From an uncultured Flavobacteriales bacterium (GTDB lineage: Bacteria; Bacteroidota; Bacteroidia; Flavobacteriales_D; Parvicellaceae), in assembly GCA_943787725.1 (NCBI GenBank), contig CALSNM010000009.1, forward strand, positions 62,001 to 126,000: a DNA stretch of 64,000 nucleotides, written 5' to 3'. Below are positions 46,089 through 53,220 of the stretch, in pieces. Below the pieces are notes generated by a model. It saw only the letters and a program-made list of their open reading frames with translations. It was not told the origin of the DNA and did no database searches. Within the stretch, counting starts at the first letter, position 1; each line of letters starts with the position of its first letter. The position numbers and the translations under genes were made by a program.

Positions 46089-46509
46089 TACCATGGCGAC
46101 ACAAACCTTTTCAATAATGCAAAACATAGACTTTCCTTCTGAGGCAGAGAACATTTATTTGGTAGAAAAATTAGTAGATAATGTTTGTGAGGAGTTACAA
46201 ATTCCTGAAGGTAATTACGGAAACATATTAATAGCCTTGACCGAAGCGGTAAACAATGCTATTCATCACGGAAACAAATTAGATGTAAATAAGACAACAT
46301 CGGTTGCCTGCGGCCAAATCGAAAACATACTAAAATTTAGAATCGAGGATGAGGGTGTGGGTTTTGATTTTGAAAATTTACCAGATCCAACAGATCCAGA
46401 AAACATAGAGAAGCCAAACGGAAGGGGAATTTTTCTAATGAAAAACTTAGCCGATGAAGTGTCCTTCGAGGAAAATGGAAGGATTGTTGAATTGACATTT
46501 GAGTGCTAA
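46081..46509 (+). CDS. RsbW-like ATP-binding protein (HATPase_c_2)
   Basis: I choose ATG 46081, overlapping the previous gene by 8 bases; MATQTFSIMQ at 46093 is the alternative. The 142-residue product is a GHKL ATPase of the anti-sigma kinase type with EAVNNAIHHGNKL (N box), DEGVGFDF (G1) and GRGIFLMKNLADE (G2). In Bacteroidota such proteins are found next to DUF4175/ybeY/mnmG genes without an RsbV antagonist, so a classical partner-switching role is not shown. No sigma factor of the SigB type is in the window. Confidence 0.9.
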   Translation: MNDTMATQTFSIMQNIDFPSEAENIYLVEKLVDNVCEELQIPEGNYGNILIALTEAVNNAIHHGNKLDVNKTTSVACGQIENILKFRIEDEGVGFDFENLPDPTDPENIEKPNGRGIFLMKNLADEVSFEENGRIVELTFEC

Positions 46510-46545
46510 CGATAAATTTATTTAAGGATTTAAATGTTCAAGTTG

Positions 46546-46567
46546 TCCCGTCTAATGCGGGATTTTT
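46546..46567 (+). terminator. Weak terminator-like hairpin after the RsbW-like gene
   Basis: TCCCG (46546-46550) and CGGGA (46558-46562) form a 5-bp stem with a 7-base loop, followed by TTTTT. It lies 37 bases after the stop and 18 bases before ybeY, so it may lower read-through between the two. Confidence 0.4.
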
Positions 46568-46579
46568 CATACCCAAAAT

Positions 46580-47029
46580 ATGCCGCTGGATAATATTTTT
46601 TTTCATACCGAAGACATTCCTTTTAAACTTGACTGTCAAAATATAACTTCAAACTGGTTGTTACATTTAATTGAACGGCACAATAAAAAGTTGGGTGAAT
46701 TAAACTATATATTTTGTTCAGACTCCTATTTACTGAAGCTGAACCAAGACCACTTGAAGCATGATTATTTCACGGATATTATTACATTTGATTATTGCGA
46801 AGAAGACGTGATTTCCGGAGACTTATTTATATCTGTTGAAAGAACCAAAGAAAATGCAAAAACGTTTAATAAAACGCAAAGTAATGAGCTTAACAGAGTA
46901 ATTGCGCATGGTTTACTACATTTGCTCGGGTTTACAGATAAGTCAGACGAAGATGTTGTTGAAATGCGCAGGATGGAAGAGGAGGCATTAATGATGTTAA
47001 AGAAGATGCAAGCGTCTGATAATAAGTAG
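46580..47029 (+). CDS. ybeY: Endoribonuclease YbeY
   Basis: The 149-residue product has the family's late metal-binding motif as HGLLHLLGFTDKSDEDVVEM (about residues 114-133). The first two His ligands are present; the third His of the usual HGxLHLxGYDH form is replaced by Asp, as in other Bacteroidota. YbeY matures rRNA 3' ends and acts in ribosome quality control. The N-terminal half (DYFTDIITFDY, GDLFISVERTKENA) agrees with the fold. A parS site lies 10 bases after the stop. Confidence 0.93.
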   Translation: MPLDNIFFHTEDIPFKLDCQNITSNWLLHLIERHNKKLGELNYIFCSDSYLLKLNQDHLKHDYFTDIITFDYCEEDVISGDLFISVERTKENAKTFNKTQSNELNRVIAHGLLHLLGFTDKSDEDVVEMRRMEEEALMMLKKMQASDNK

Positions 47030-47039
47030 TTTGTGTAAT

Positions 47040-47055
47040 TGTTTCACGTGGAACA
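47040..47055 (-). other. parS: parS centromere site 1
   Basis: TGTTTCACGTGGAACA is the reverse complement of TGTTCCACGTGAAACA, a 16/16 match to the ParB-binding consensus TGTTNCACGTGAAACA. It lies in the ybeY-mnmG spacer, 16 bases before mnmG. Confidence 0.88.
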
Positions 47056-47071
47056 TTAATAGAAAAATAGA

Positions 47072-48946
47072 ATGCTGGAAGAGTATGATGTTATAGTTGT
47101 TGGTGGTGGACACGCCGGAAATGAGGCGGCTGCGGCAGCAGCCAACCTTGGAGTGAGCGTGCTTATGATTACAATGAATATGGAGACCATAGGCCAAATG
47201 AGTTGTAATCCGGCTATTGGAGGTATTGCAAAAGGACAAATTGTTCGTGAAATAGACGCCTTGGGAGGGTATACAGGGATTGTAACCGATAAAAGTGCCA
47301 TTCAGTTTAAGCTTTTGAATTTAAGTAAAGGTCCCGCAATGTGGAGTCCCAGAGCCCAATGCGACCGCATGTTGTTTTCTAGGACTTGGAGGCTAGTTCT
47401 TGAACAGAATCAAAATGTGGATTTTTGGCAAGACATGGTTGTTGGTATCACCACGCGCAGCGGTAAAGTTGTGGGGGTGAAAACGGCAATGGGTATTGAA
47501 ATAAAAGGGAAGTCAGTAATTCTTAATAGTGGCACTTTTTTGAATGGTACTATACATCTTGGTGAAAAGCAATATGGCGGTGGCAGAATTGGAGAAAAGG
47601 GAGCACATGGAATAACTGAGCAGTTGGTGGAACTGGGTTTTGAATCTGGCAGAATGAAAACAGGTACTCCGCCACGGGTAGATGGACGTTCTCTTGACTT
47701 TTCAAAAATGGACGAACAACCAGGTGATCTTAACCCAAAGAAATTCTCTTATTCTGATGAGACAGAATTTCTGTCGGACCAAAAGAGCTGTTGGATAACT
47801 TATACAAATCCGGAGGTTCATGAAATGTTAAAGACGGGGTTTGATAGATCACCAATGTTTAATGGTTCTATTAAAAGTGTAGGCCCGCGCTATTGTCCTT
47901 CCATTGAGGATAAAATCAATCGTTTTGCTGAGCGCAATCGGCATCAAGTTTTTGCTGAGCCGGAGGGCTGGGATACTATAGAGTACTATGTGAATGGTTT
48001 TAGCACCAGTTTACCAGAGGAGGTTCAGATAAGAGCACTCCGATTGGTGCCAGGCTTTGAAAACGCTAAAATGTTTCGGCCTGGGTACGCTATTGAGTAT
48101 GACTATTTCCCCCCAACTCAGTTAAAGCATACGTTGGAAACCAAACTTGTAGAAGGTTTGTATTTTTCTGGTCAGATAAATGGTACCACGGGATATGAAG
48201 AAGCTGCAAGTCAAGGGTTGATGGCAGGGATAAATGCGGCGCTCAAAGTTCAGGAAAATGATGAGTTTACACTTACTCGCAGTGAGGCTTACATTGGAGT
48301 TTTGATTGATGATTTGATTACGAAAGGCACGGAAGAGCCCTACCGAATGTTTACTTCGCGAGCAGAATATAGGATTTTGCTGCGTCAGGACAATGCCGAT
48401 TTACGGCTTACCGAAAAAGGTTTTAGAATTGGTTTGGCCTCGGAAGAACGCATGAAGAAGGTTTCAGAAAAGGAAGCAAAAACGGATCAGCTAATAAAGG
48501 TTATTCGCAAAACATCAATTGATCCGGAACGGATTAATCCTATTTTAGAAAAGAAGAAGACATCCCCAATTAAGCAGAAAGTGAAAATGGACGGTGTTTT
48601 GGCGCGGCCATTTTTAACGATTCACGACCTTGAAAGTGCTAACGACTCCCTTAAGGAGTTCATCGGTAATATAGGAAACGAGAAGAGAGATGTATTGGAA
48701 CAAGCTGAAATAATGATAAAGTATAAAGGTTATCTGGATCGTGAGAAGGATGTGGCGGATAAGCTTACGAGACTAGAATATGTTGTCATTCCGGAGGATA
48801 TAGATTATGGGAAGTTTTCTTCGCTTTCGAATGAGGCCAAAGAGAAGTTGAGTGAAATCTGTCCCAAAACATTGGGTCAAGCTTCAAGAATCAGCGGAAT
48901 TAAACCGTCAGATATATCGGTGTTAATGATATATCTGGGCAGATAG
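47072..48946 (+). CDS. mnmG: tRNA uridine-5-carboxymethylaminomethyl modification enzyme MnmG
   Basis: The 624-residue flavoprotein has the FAD-binding motif [20 protein letters not shown] at residues 7-26 and the MnmG signature [22 protein letters not shown] near 46-67, and [15 protein letters not shown] near 200. With MnmE it modifies wobble U34 of certain tRNAs. The C-terminal helical part (about 560-624) binds MnmE and tRNA. parS sites bracket the gene at 47040 and 48956. In many bacteria this gene (gidA) lies near the replication origin. Confidence 0.97.
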   Translation: MLEEYDVIVVGGGHAGNEAAAAAANLGVSVLMITMNMETIGQMSCNPAIGGIAKGQIVREIDALGGYTGIVTDKSAIQFKLLNLSKGPAMWSPRAQCDRMLFSRTWRLVLEQNQNVDFWQDMVVGITTRSGKVVGVKTAMGIEIKGKSVILNSGTFLNGTIHLGEKQYGGGRIGEKGAHGITEQLVELGFESGRMKTGTPPRVDGRSLDFSKMDEQPGDLNPKKFSYSDETEFLSDQKSCWITYTNPEVHEMLKTGFDRSPMFNGSIKSVGPRYCPSIEDKINRFAERNRHQVFAEPEGWDTIEYYVNGFSTSLPEEVQIRALRLVPGFENAKMFRPGYAIEYDYFPPTQLKHTLETKLVEGLYFSGQINGTTGYEEAASQGLMAGINAALKVQENDEFTLTRSEAYIGVLIDDLITKGTEEPYRMFTSRAEYRILLRQDNADLRLTEKGFRIGLASEERMKKVSEKEAKTDQLIKVIRKTSIDPERINPILEKKKTSPIKQKVKMDGVLARPFLTIHDLESANDSLKEFIGNIGNEKRDVLEQAEIMIKYKGYLDREKDVADKLTRLEYVVIPEDIDYGKFSSLSNEAKEKLSEICPKTLGQASRISGIKPSDISVLMIYLGR

Positions 48947-48954
48947 AATTAGAA

Positions 48955-49863
48955 TTGTTCCACGTGAAACATCAGTTAATAAATATCGAAAAGTGTCCCA
49001 TTTGTGGAGGTGAATCTCTGCGAAATTTTTTAGAAGCAGAAGACCACAATGTAAGTAAGGATCGATTTAATATTGTGGAATGTAACGACTGTTCTTTTCG
49101 GTTTACGAATCCGATTCCTACGGAAGATACAATAGGAGATTATTATAAATCGGAAAACTATGTTTCTCATTCCGGCACAAAGAAAGGATTTATAAATAGA
49201 GTTTACCACGTTGTCCGTTCCAGGGCAATAAAACAAAAAGAAAAGTTGGCGTCAAAGCATTCAACAGCTAAAAACATTTTAGATATTGGCTGTGGCACGG
49301 GCGATTTTTTAGCTTATTGTAAATCTCTTAATTGGAAGGCGCTTGGATTAGAGCCCGATGAATCTGCTCGTAAAATTGCGATCGAAAGCAACTTAATAGA
49401 AGCAAAACCTTTGAATTATTTATATGCGGTTGAGGAGAATACGTTTGATGTAATTTCTATGTGGCACGTATTGGAGCATGTGTATAATTTAAATGAAGAT
49501 ATAGAGCAATATAAAAAGATTTTAAAGCAAGATGGGGTATTAATAGTGGCAGTTCCAAACTGTTCTAGTAAAGATGCAGAACACTATGGTGCAAATTGGG
49601 CCGCTTACGATTTGCCAATTCATCTGTACCATTTTAGACCGAGTAATATGAAAAAATTATTTTCTAATCATGGAATGGAGGTAGTTGAAATATTGCCAAT
49701 GAAATATGACGCATATTATATAAGTATGATATCGGAAAAATATAAAGGCGGTAATATTTTCTCAGGTTTTTTAAATGGGTTTAAATCGAATCTTGCGGCA
49801 AATGCAAAAAATAATAAATATTCAAGTCAAATTTATGTTATAAAGCATCAAAAAGATGTTTAA
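48955..49863 (+). CDS. Class I SAM-dependent methyltransferase with zinc-finger N-terminus
   Basis: The product (302 residues from TTG 48955, or slightly shorter from GTG 48964) begins MFHVKHQ, directly encoded by the parS site. A zinc ribbon follows (CPICGG near 18-23 and CNDCSF near 44-49), then the Rossmann SAM site LDIGCGTGDFLAY near 110-122 and SMWHVLEHVYNL near 168. Proteins with this layout (Methyltransf_23 with N-terminal zinc ribbon) methylate sugars or small substrates in polysaccharide routes; here the substrate is unknown. The constraint of the parS site explains the odd start. Confidence 0.85.
   Translation: MFHVKHQLINIEKCPICGGESLRNFLEAEDHNVSKDRFNIVECNDCSFRFTNPIPTEDTIGDYYKSENYVSHSGTKKGFINRVYHVVRSRAIKQKEKLASKHSTAKNILDIGCGTGDFLAYCKSLNWKALGLEPDESARKIAIESNLIEAKPLNYLYAVEENTFDVISMWHVLEHVYNLNEDIEQYKKILKQDGVLIVAVPNCSSKDAEHYGANWAAYDLPIHLYHFRPSNMKKLFSNHGMEVVEILPMKYDAYYISMISEKYKGGNIFSGFLNGFKSNLAANAKNNKYSSQIYVIKHQKDV
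48956..48971 (+). other. parS: parS centromere site 2
   Basis: TGTTCCACGTGAAACA is a 16/16 match to the ParB consensus TGTTNCACGTGAAACA. It covers the first codons of the methyltransferase gene (F-H-V-K-H) and lies 9 bases after the mnmG stop. It is in opposite orientation to the site at 47040. Confidence 0.88.
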
Positions 49864-50064
49864 AAGCGATTTAAGAGACTTTTGCTTGTTAAATGATACA
49901 TTGCCATTGATTATTGAAGGTAATTAATTTAAGTCGCTTTATGGCCCTGTGTTCAAAGTGTTGAAAATCAACATGATAGATAAAATTGCTGAATATTTTC
50001 TATGCATTGGGCGTAAGAATTGATTTTTAGCAAAGAACCTTAAACTATTTTATTTTTAGTAAAT

Positions 50065-50502
50065 ATGAAGATTGAAGTTTTTGTTTTGAATATTTTTTTA
50101 TTAATCTGGAATATGGATGCCTCTGTTTGTGCACAAAATATTTTAGTAGAAATTACGGATGTTCGTAGTTCCAATGGACATTTGTTGCTTGGTGTCTACA
50201 CGAACAATAAAGACTACCAAAATAGAGATGCTGTTATGAAACAAACAGTTTTGAAAACAAAAATAAAAGACGGTAAGGTAACCGCTACAATTGTAGGGTT
50301 AAGCCCTGGAGTATATGGAATTGCTTTGTTGGATGATGAAGACTGGGACAGGAAAATGAAATATAAATATTTATTCCCACAAGAGGGTTTTGCATTTTCA
50401 AATTATTTTCACGAAGGTTATTCAAAACCCCAATTTGAAGATTTTAAATTTAGATTGGGAAAAGAAGATAAAGAAGTAACTATGAAGTGTAAATATTTGT
50501 AG
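50065..50502 (+). CDS. DUF2141 domain-containing secreted protein
   Basis: The 145-residue product has a signal segment (MKIEVFVLNIFLLIWNMDASVCAQ) and a mature beta-sandwich domain with VEITDVRSSNGHLLLGVYTN, the DUF2141 pattern, followed by G-L-S-P-G-V-Y-G-I-A-L-L-D-D-E-D and an FAFSNYFHEGYSKPQFEDFK end. DUF2141 proteins are common in marine bacteria; function unknown. Monocistronic in appearance, in a 201-base upstream spacer without a clear promoter match. Confidence 0.88.
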   Translation: MKIEVFVLNIFLLIWNMDASVCAQNILVEITDVRSSNGHLLLGVYTNNKDYQNRDAVMKQTVLKTKIKDGKVTATIVGLSPGVYGIALLDDEDWDRKMKYKYLFPQEGFAFSNYFHEGYSKPQFEDFKFRLGKEDKEVTMKCKYL

Positions 50503-50535
50503 TTTACCGAGGTGTTGTCCCCATAGAGTAATCGG

Positions 50536-51525
50536 TTAATTCAAATTATCTGACAATATCTTCATCTCGACGGAAGGAGATATTTTGTCATACAAGATAT
50601 GATATACTGCTTTGGTTATAGGCAGATCCACTAGGTAGTTCTCGTTTATTTCCATTATGCATTTCGTTGCATAATAGCCTTCAGCAACCATGTTCATTTC
50701 TAGTTGTGCAGCCCTAACCGAATACCCTTTGCCTATCATATTTCCGAAAGTTCGATTTCGGCTGTATAGGGAATATCCGGTTACCAATAAATCTCCCAGG
50801 TATGCTGAAGATTTAACATCTCTATGTATAGGATGAACAGCATCCACAAAACGAGAAATTTCCTGAATGGCATTACTCATCAATACGGCTTGAAAATTAT
50901 CACCATAACCCAGTCCGTGACATATTCCACCTGCTAAAGCATATACGTTTTTCAGAACCGCAGATATTTCAGTTCCTATTAGATCATCCGAAATAGAGCA
51001 CTTAATAAAACGACAAGATAAGTTTTTAGCGATTTGATCGGCTAATGTTTTATTTGGACTTGCAATGGTTAAGTAGGATAGTCTTTCTAACGCAACCTCT
51101 TCCGCATGACAAGGGCCGCTGATGATTCCAATTTTTTCAAACGGAACATCAAATTTATTGTTGAAATAATCCGCAGGAATCTCATTCGTTTGGGGGATTA
51201 TTCCTTTTACCGCTGAGATAATGTGCTTTCCATTGAAGTCTTCTTTTGAAAACTCTAGCAATGTTTCGTCTATAAAAGCAGAAGGGGTTGCTATAATAAC
51301 GACCTCATTTTCTTCTATTGTATGTTTTAGATCCGTGGTAACCTTTACAATGTTATTATCTATGAATACAGACTGCAGGTATTTAGAATTATGGCTATGT
51401 TGGATAACATGTTCCTTTTGGTTTTCATCTCGCATCCACCAGGTAAATGAATCAATATTGTTCGATAGCATTTTCACAATTGCCGTCGCCCAACTTCCTC
51501 CTCCAATAACTCCAATTTTTTTCAT
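50536..51525 (-). CDS. gpsA: Glycerol-3-phosphate dehydrogenase [NAD(P)+]
   Basis: The 329-residue enzyme has the dinucleotide fold GVIGGGSWATAIVKML at 4-19 and the family motif ISAVKGIIPQTNEI near 105-120, with the catalytic Lys in L-K-N-V-Y-A-L-A-G-G near 192-201 and the S-R-N-R-T-F-G block near 253. It makes sn-glycerol-3-phosphate for phospholipids. CAAAACTA at 51530-51537 gives the -7 element TAGTTTTG very close to the start. Confidence 0.95.
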   Translation of the reverse strand: MKKIGVIGGGSWATAIVKMLSNNIDSFTWWMRDENQKEHVIQHSHNSKYLQSVFIDNNIVKVTTDLKHTIEENEVVIIATPSAFIDETLLEFSKEDFNGKHIISAVKGIIPQTNEIPADYFNNKFDVPFEKIGIISGPCHAEEVALERLSYLTIASPNKTLADQIAKNLSCRFIKCSISDDLIGTEISAVLKNVYALAGGICHGLGYGDNFQAVLMSNAIQEISRFVDAVHPIHRDVKSSAYLGDLLVTGYSLYSRNRTFGNMIGKGYSVRAAQLEMNMVAEGYYATKCIMEINENYLVDLPITKAVYHILYDKISPSVEMKILSDNLN

Positions 51526-51593
51526 GTTACAAAACTAATAAATACTATCAAACCATTAAAACTATATTGTTTATCAAGTTTTTATACGAATAA

Positions 51594-51624
51594 TTGTTTT
51601 ATAACACAGAATCGCTTTCATTTG
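51594..51624 (+). promoter_or_regulatory. Candidate promoter of the 51.7 kb lipoprotein gene
   Basis: TTG (51594-51596), 20 bases, then TTCATTTG (51617-51624), one base off TAnnTTTG. The start codon is at 51655. An 8-bp inverted repeat (TTTCATTT/AAATGAAA, 51616-51638) overlaps the -7 element and the start of the transcript. Confidence 0.4.
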
Positions 51625-51654
51625 CAAAATAAATGAAACATAAACAAAATTAAA

Positions 51655-52179
51655 ATGAAAAACGTATTTAAAACATTGGCAGTTGGCTTAACTGCATTAG
51701 TATTGGTTTCATGCGGAGGCACTGATTCAGCGGAATTAGTAGGAGCATGGAAAGCAGATCCTAGTTCGTTGGATTTGACATTAGGAGATGGTCTTGCAGC
51801 ATTCAGAGGAGCAATTGAAGAGCAACAAAGTCAAATGCTTTCAGAAGCATCTGGAGAATCAGACAAAGTTACTTTTGAATTTAAAGAAGATGGTAAGTTA
51901 GTATTGTCACATGAGGATGAAGATGAAACTTATTCTTTTGATTGGTCACTTGAAGGAGACAAATTAGTTATTGAAGGAGAAGTAGAAGGCCAAAAAGGAA
52001 AGATGGCTTTAAATGTTCAAAGTGTCTCAGCAGACAAGTTAACGCTTGCGCTTACGGCAGAAGATTTAATCGCTCAAGTTAAAGAGCAGATGCCAGAAGC
52101 AATGGGCATGGTTCCAGGTGAATTTGATATTGACGCAATGGCAAAAGGAACTAGCATGTCAATGTCCTTCAATAGATAA
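51655..52179 (+). CDS. Putative lipoprotein, function unknown
   Basis: The 174-residue product has a lipobox (MKNVFKTLAVGLTALVLVSC) and an acidic mature part with SAELVGAWKADPSS near 25-38 and a lipocalin-like pattern of alternating strands (VTFEFKEDGKLVLSHEDEDE, TYSFDWSLEGDKLVIEGEV). No catalytic motif is seen. Codon use is more GC-rich in third positions than in its neighbours, which together with its own promoter and a strong terminator suggests high expression. Confidence 0.78.
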   Translation: MKNVFKTLAVGLTALVLVSCGGTDSAELVGAWKADPSSLDLTLGDGLAAFRGAIEEQQSQMLSEASGESDKVTFEFKEDGKLVLSHEDEDETYSFDWSLEGDKLVIEGEVEGQKGKMALNVQSVSADKLTLALTAEDLIAQVKEQMPEAMGMVPGEFDIDAMAKGTSMSMSFNR

Positions 52180-52200
52180 AAGATTACTAATTGTATTTTA

Positions 52201-52235
52201 AAGCCTCTAGCATAGATTTGCTAGAGGCTTTTTTT
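52201..52235 (+). terminator. Intrinsic terminator of the lipoprotein gene
   Basis: AAGCCTCTAGCA (52201-52212) pairs with TGCTAGAGGCTT (52219-52230) in a 12-bp perfect stem, loop of six bases, then TTTTT. It lies 22 bases after the lipoprotein stop and before the start of the next gene. Confidence 0.88.
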
Positions 52236-52247
52236 ATTTTCGTAACT

Positions 52248-53171
52248 GTGTCGAAGGCTTTAAGGAAACCATATCCATGCAATAAAGAGATTTTTGATAA
52301 CCTTGTTATCTCAGTGTTAGCGGCTACGTTTATTTTCTTTTTTTTATTATTATTTAAACCGTTCGATTCCTTAATTAACTATTCAGGGTATATGTCCTTC
52401 GGTTATGGGTTGATAACATTTGCGGTGTCGTTTTTCATTGGGGCTATTTTGCCGCAGTTTTTTTCAAATTATTTTAGTGATGTCAATTGGACTGTATTAA
52501 AAGAGATTGGCCACCTATCATTTATTGTATTTACGATTGGCGTTGTTAACTTTTTTTATGCTGCGTCCAATCCAATTTCACTTGAAAAAAGTGAAGTGTA
52601 TACATTTAATAATTTCATTCTTTCAATTAGTATCACTTTTGTAATAGGAGTAATGCCCATAATTATTGTGGTTTTATATAACCAGACAAGACTGTTAAAA
52701 AAATACAAGGCAGAATCGGAAAAGATTAACAAACTGCAACAATCCAAAAGTTTCCTTGCCCAAGAAATAACCTTCAAAGGCGAAGGAAAAAATGAGGAAT
52801 TAAAATTTACCGACCACTCCATATTATTTATTAAATCAGAAAGTAATTATTGTGAAATTTATGTAAACGCGGACAATAACTGCAGGAAGGAACTTCTCAG
52901 AGGTAGTTTAAACTCCATAGAAGATAGCCTAAAAGAACTGTCATTTTTTGTTCGTGTACACCGCAGTTATATTGTTAATTTTAACAATATTGATAAAGTT
53001 TCTGGAACGGCTCAAGGGTACAAGGTCCATTTTGAAAACGTGGAACATTCTGTCCCTGTTTCTAGAAAGCGGTCAGCTCAGTTTAAATCGCTGGTTCCTA
53101 GTTTAGGTAATATTGCCATTCGTCCCAAGCGCCGCATTTCATCCCAAAAAAGCGCTATTCGTACCTTTTAG
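52248..53171 (+). CDS. Membrane-bound LytTR transcription regulator
   Basis: I choose GTG 52248 (307 residues): an upstream in-frame TTG at 52191 would lie inside the terminator of the previous gene. The N-terminal half holds four membrane helices (about 20-135), a coiled segment (about 155-180) and a C-terminal LytTR domain (about 195-285) with F-V-R-V-H-R-S-Y-I-V-N-F-N-N-I-D. Such membrane LytTR proteins work without a separate kinase. The next gene, a TonB receptor, starts 49 bases downstream in the same direction and may be its target or sensor partner. Confidence 0.85.
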   Translation: MSKALRKPYPCNKEIFDNLVISVLAATFIFFFLLLFKPFDSLINYSGYMSFGYGLITFAVSFFIGAILPQFFSNYFSDVNWTVLKEIGHLSFIVFTIGVVNFFYAASNPISLEKSEVYTFNNFILSISITFVIGVMPIIIVVLYNQTRLLKKYKAESEKINKLQQSKSFLAQEITFKGEGKNEELKFTDHSILFIKSESNYCEIYVNADNNCRKELLRGSLNSIEDSLKELSFFVRVHRSYIVNFNNIDKVSGTAQGYKVHFENVEHSVPVSRKRSAQFKSLVPSLGNIAIRPKRRISSQKSAIRTF

Positions 53172-53220
53172 TTTTTTTTAAAGCGGATCGGTTGTTTCTT
53201 TGTATCATCAAAAATCAGAA

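Noticed and set aside
46580-47029. YbeY inactivated by loss of the third zinc ligand
   Set aside because: The Asp in place of the third His is usual in Bacteroidota YbeY proteins.
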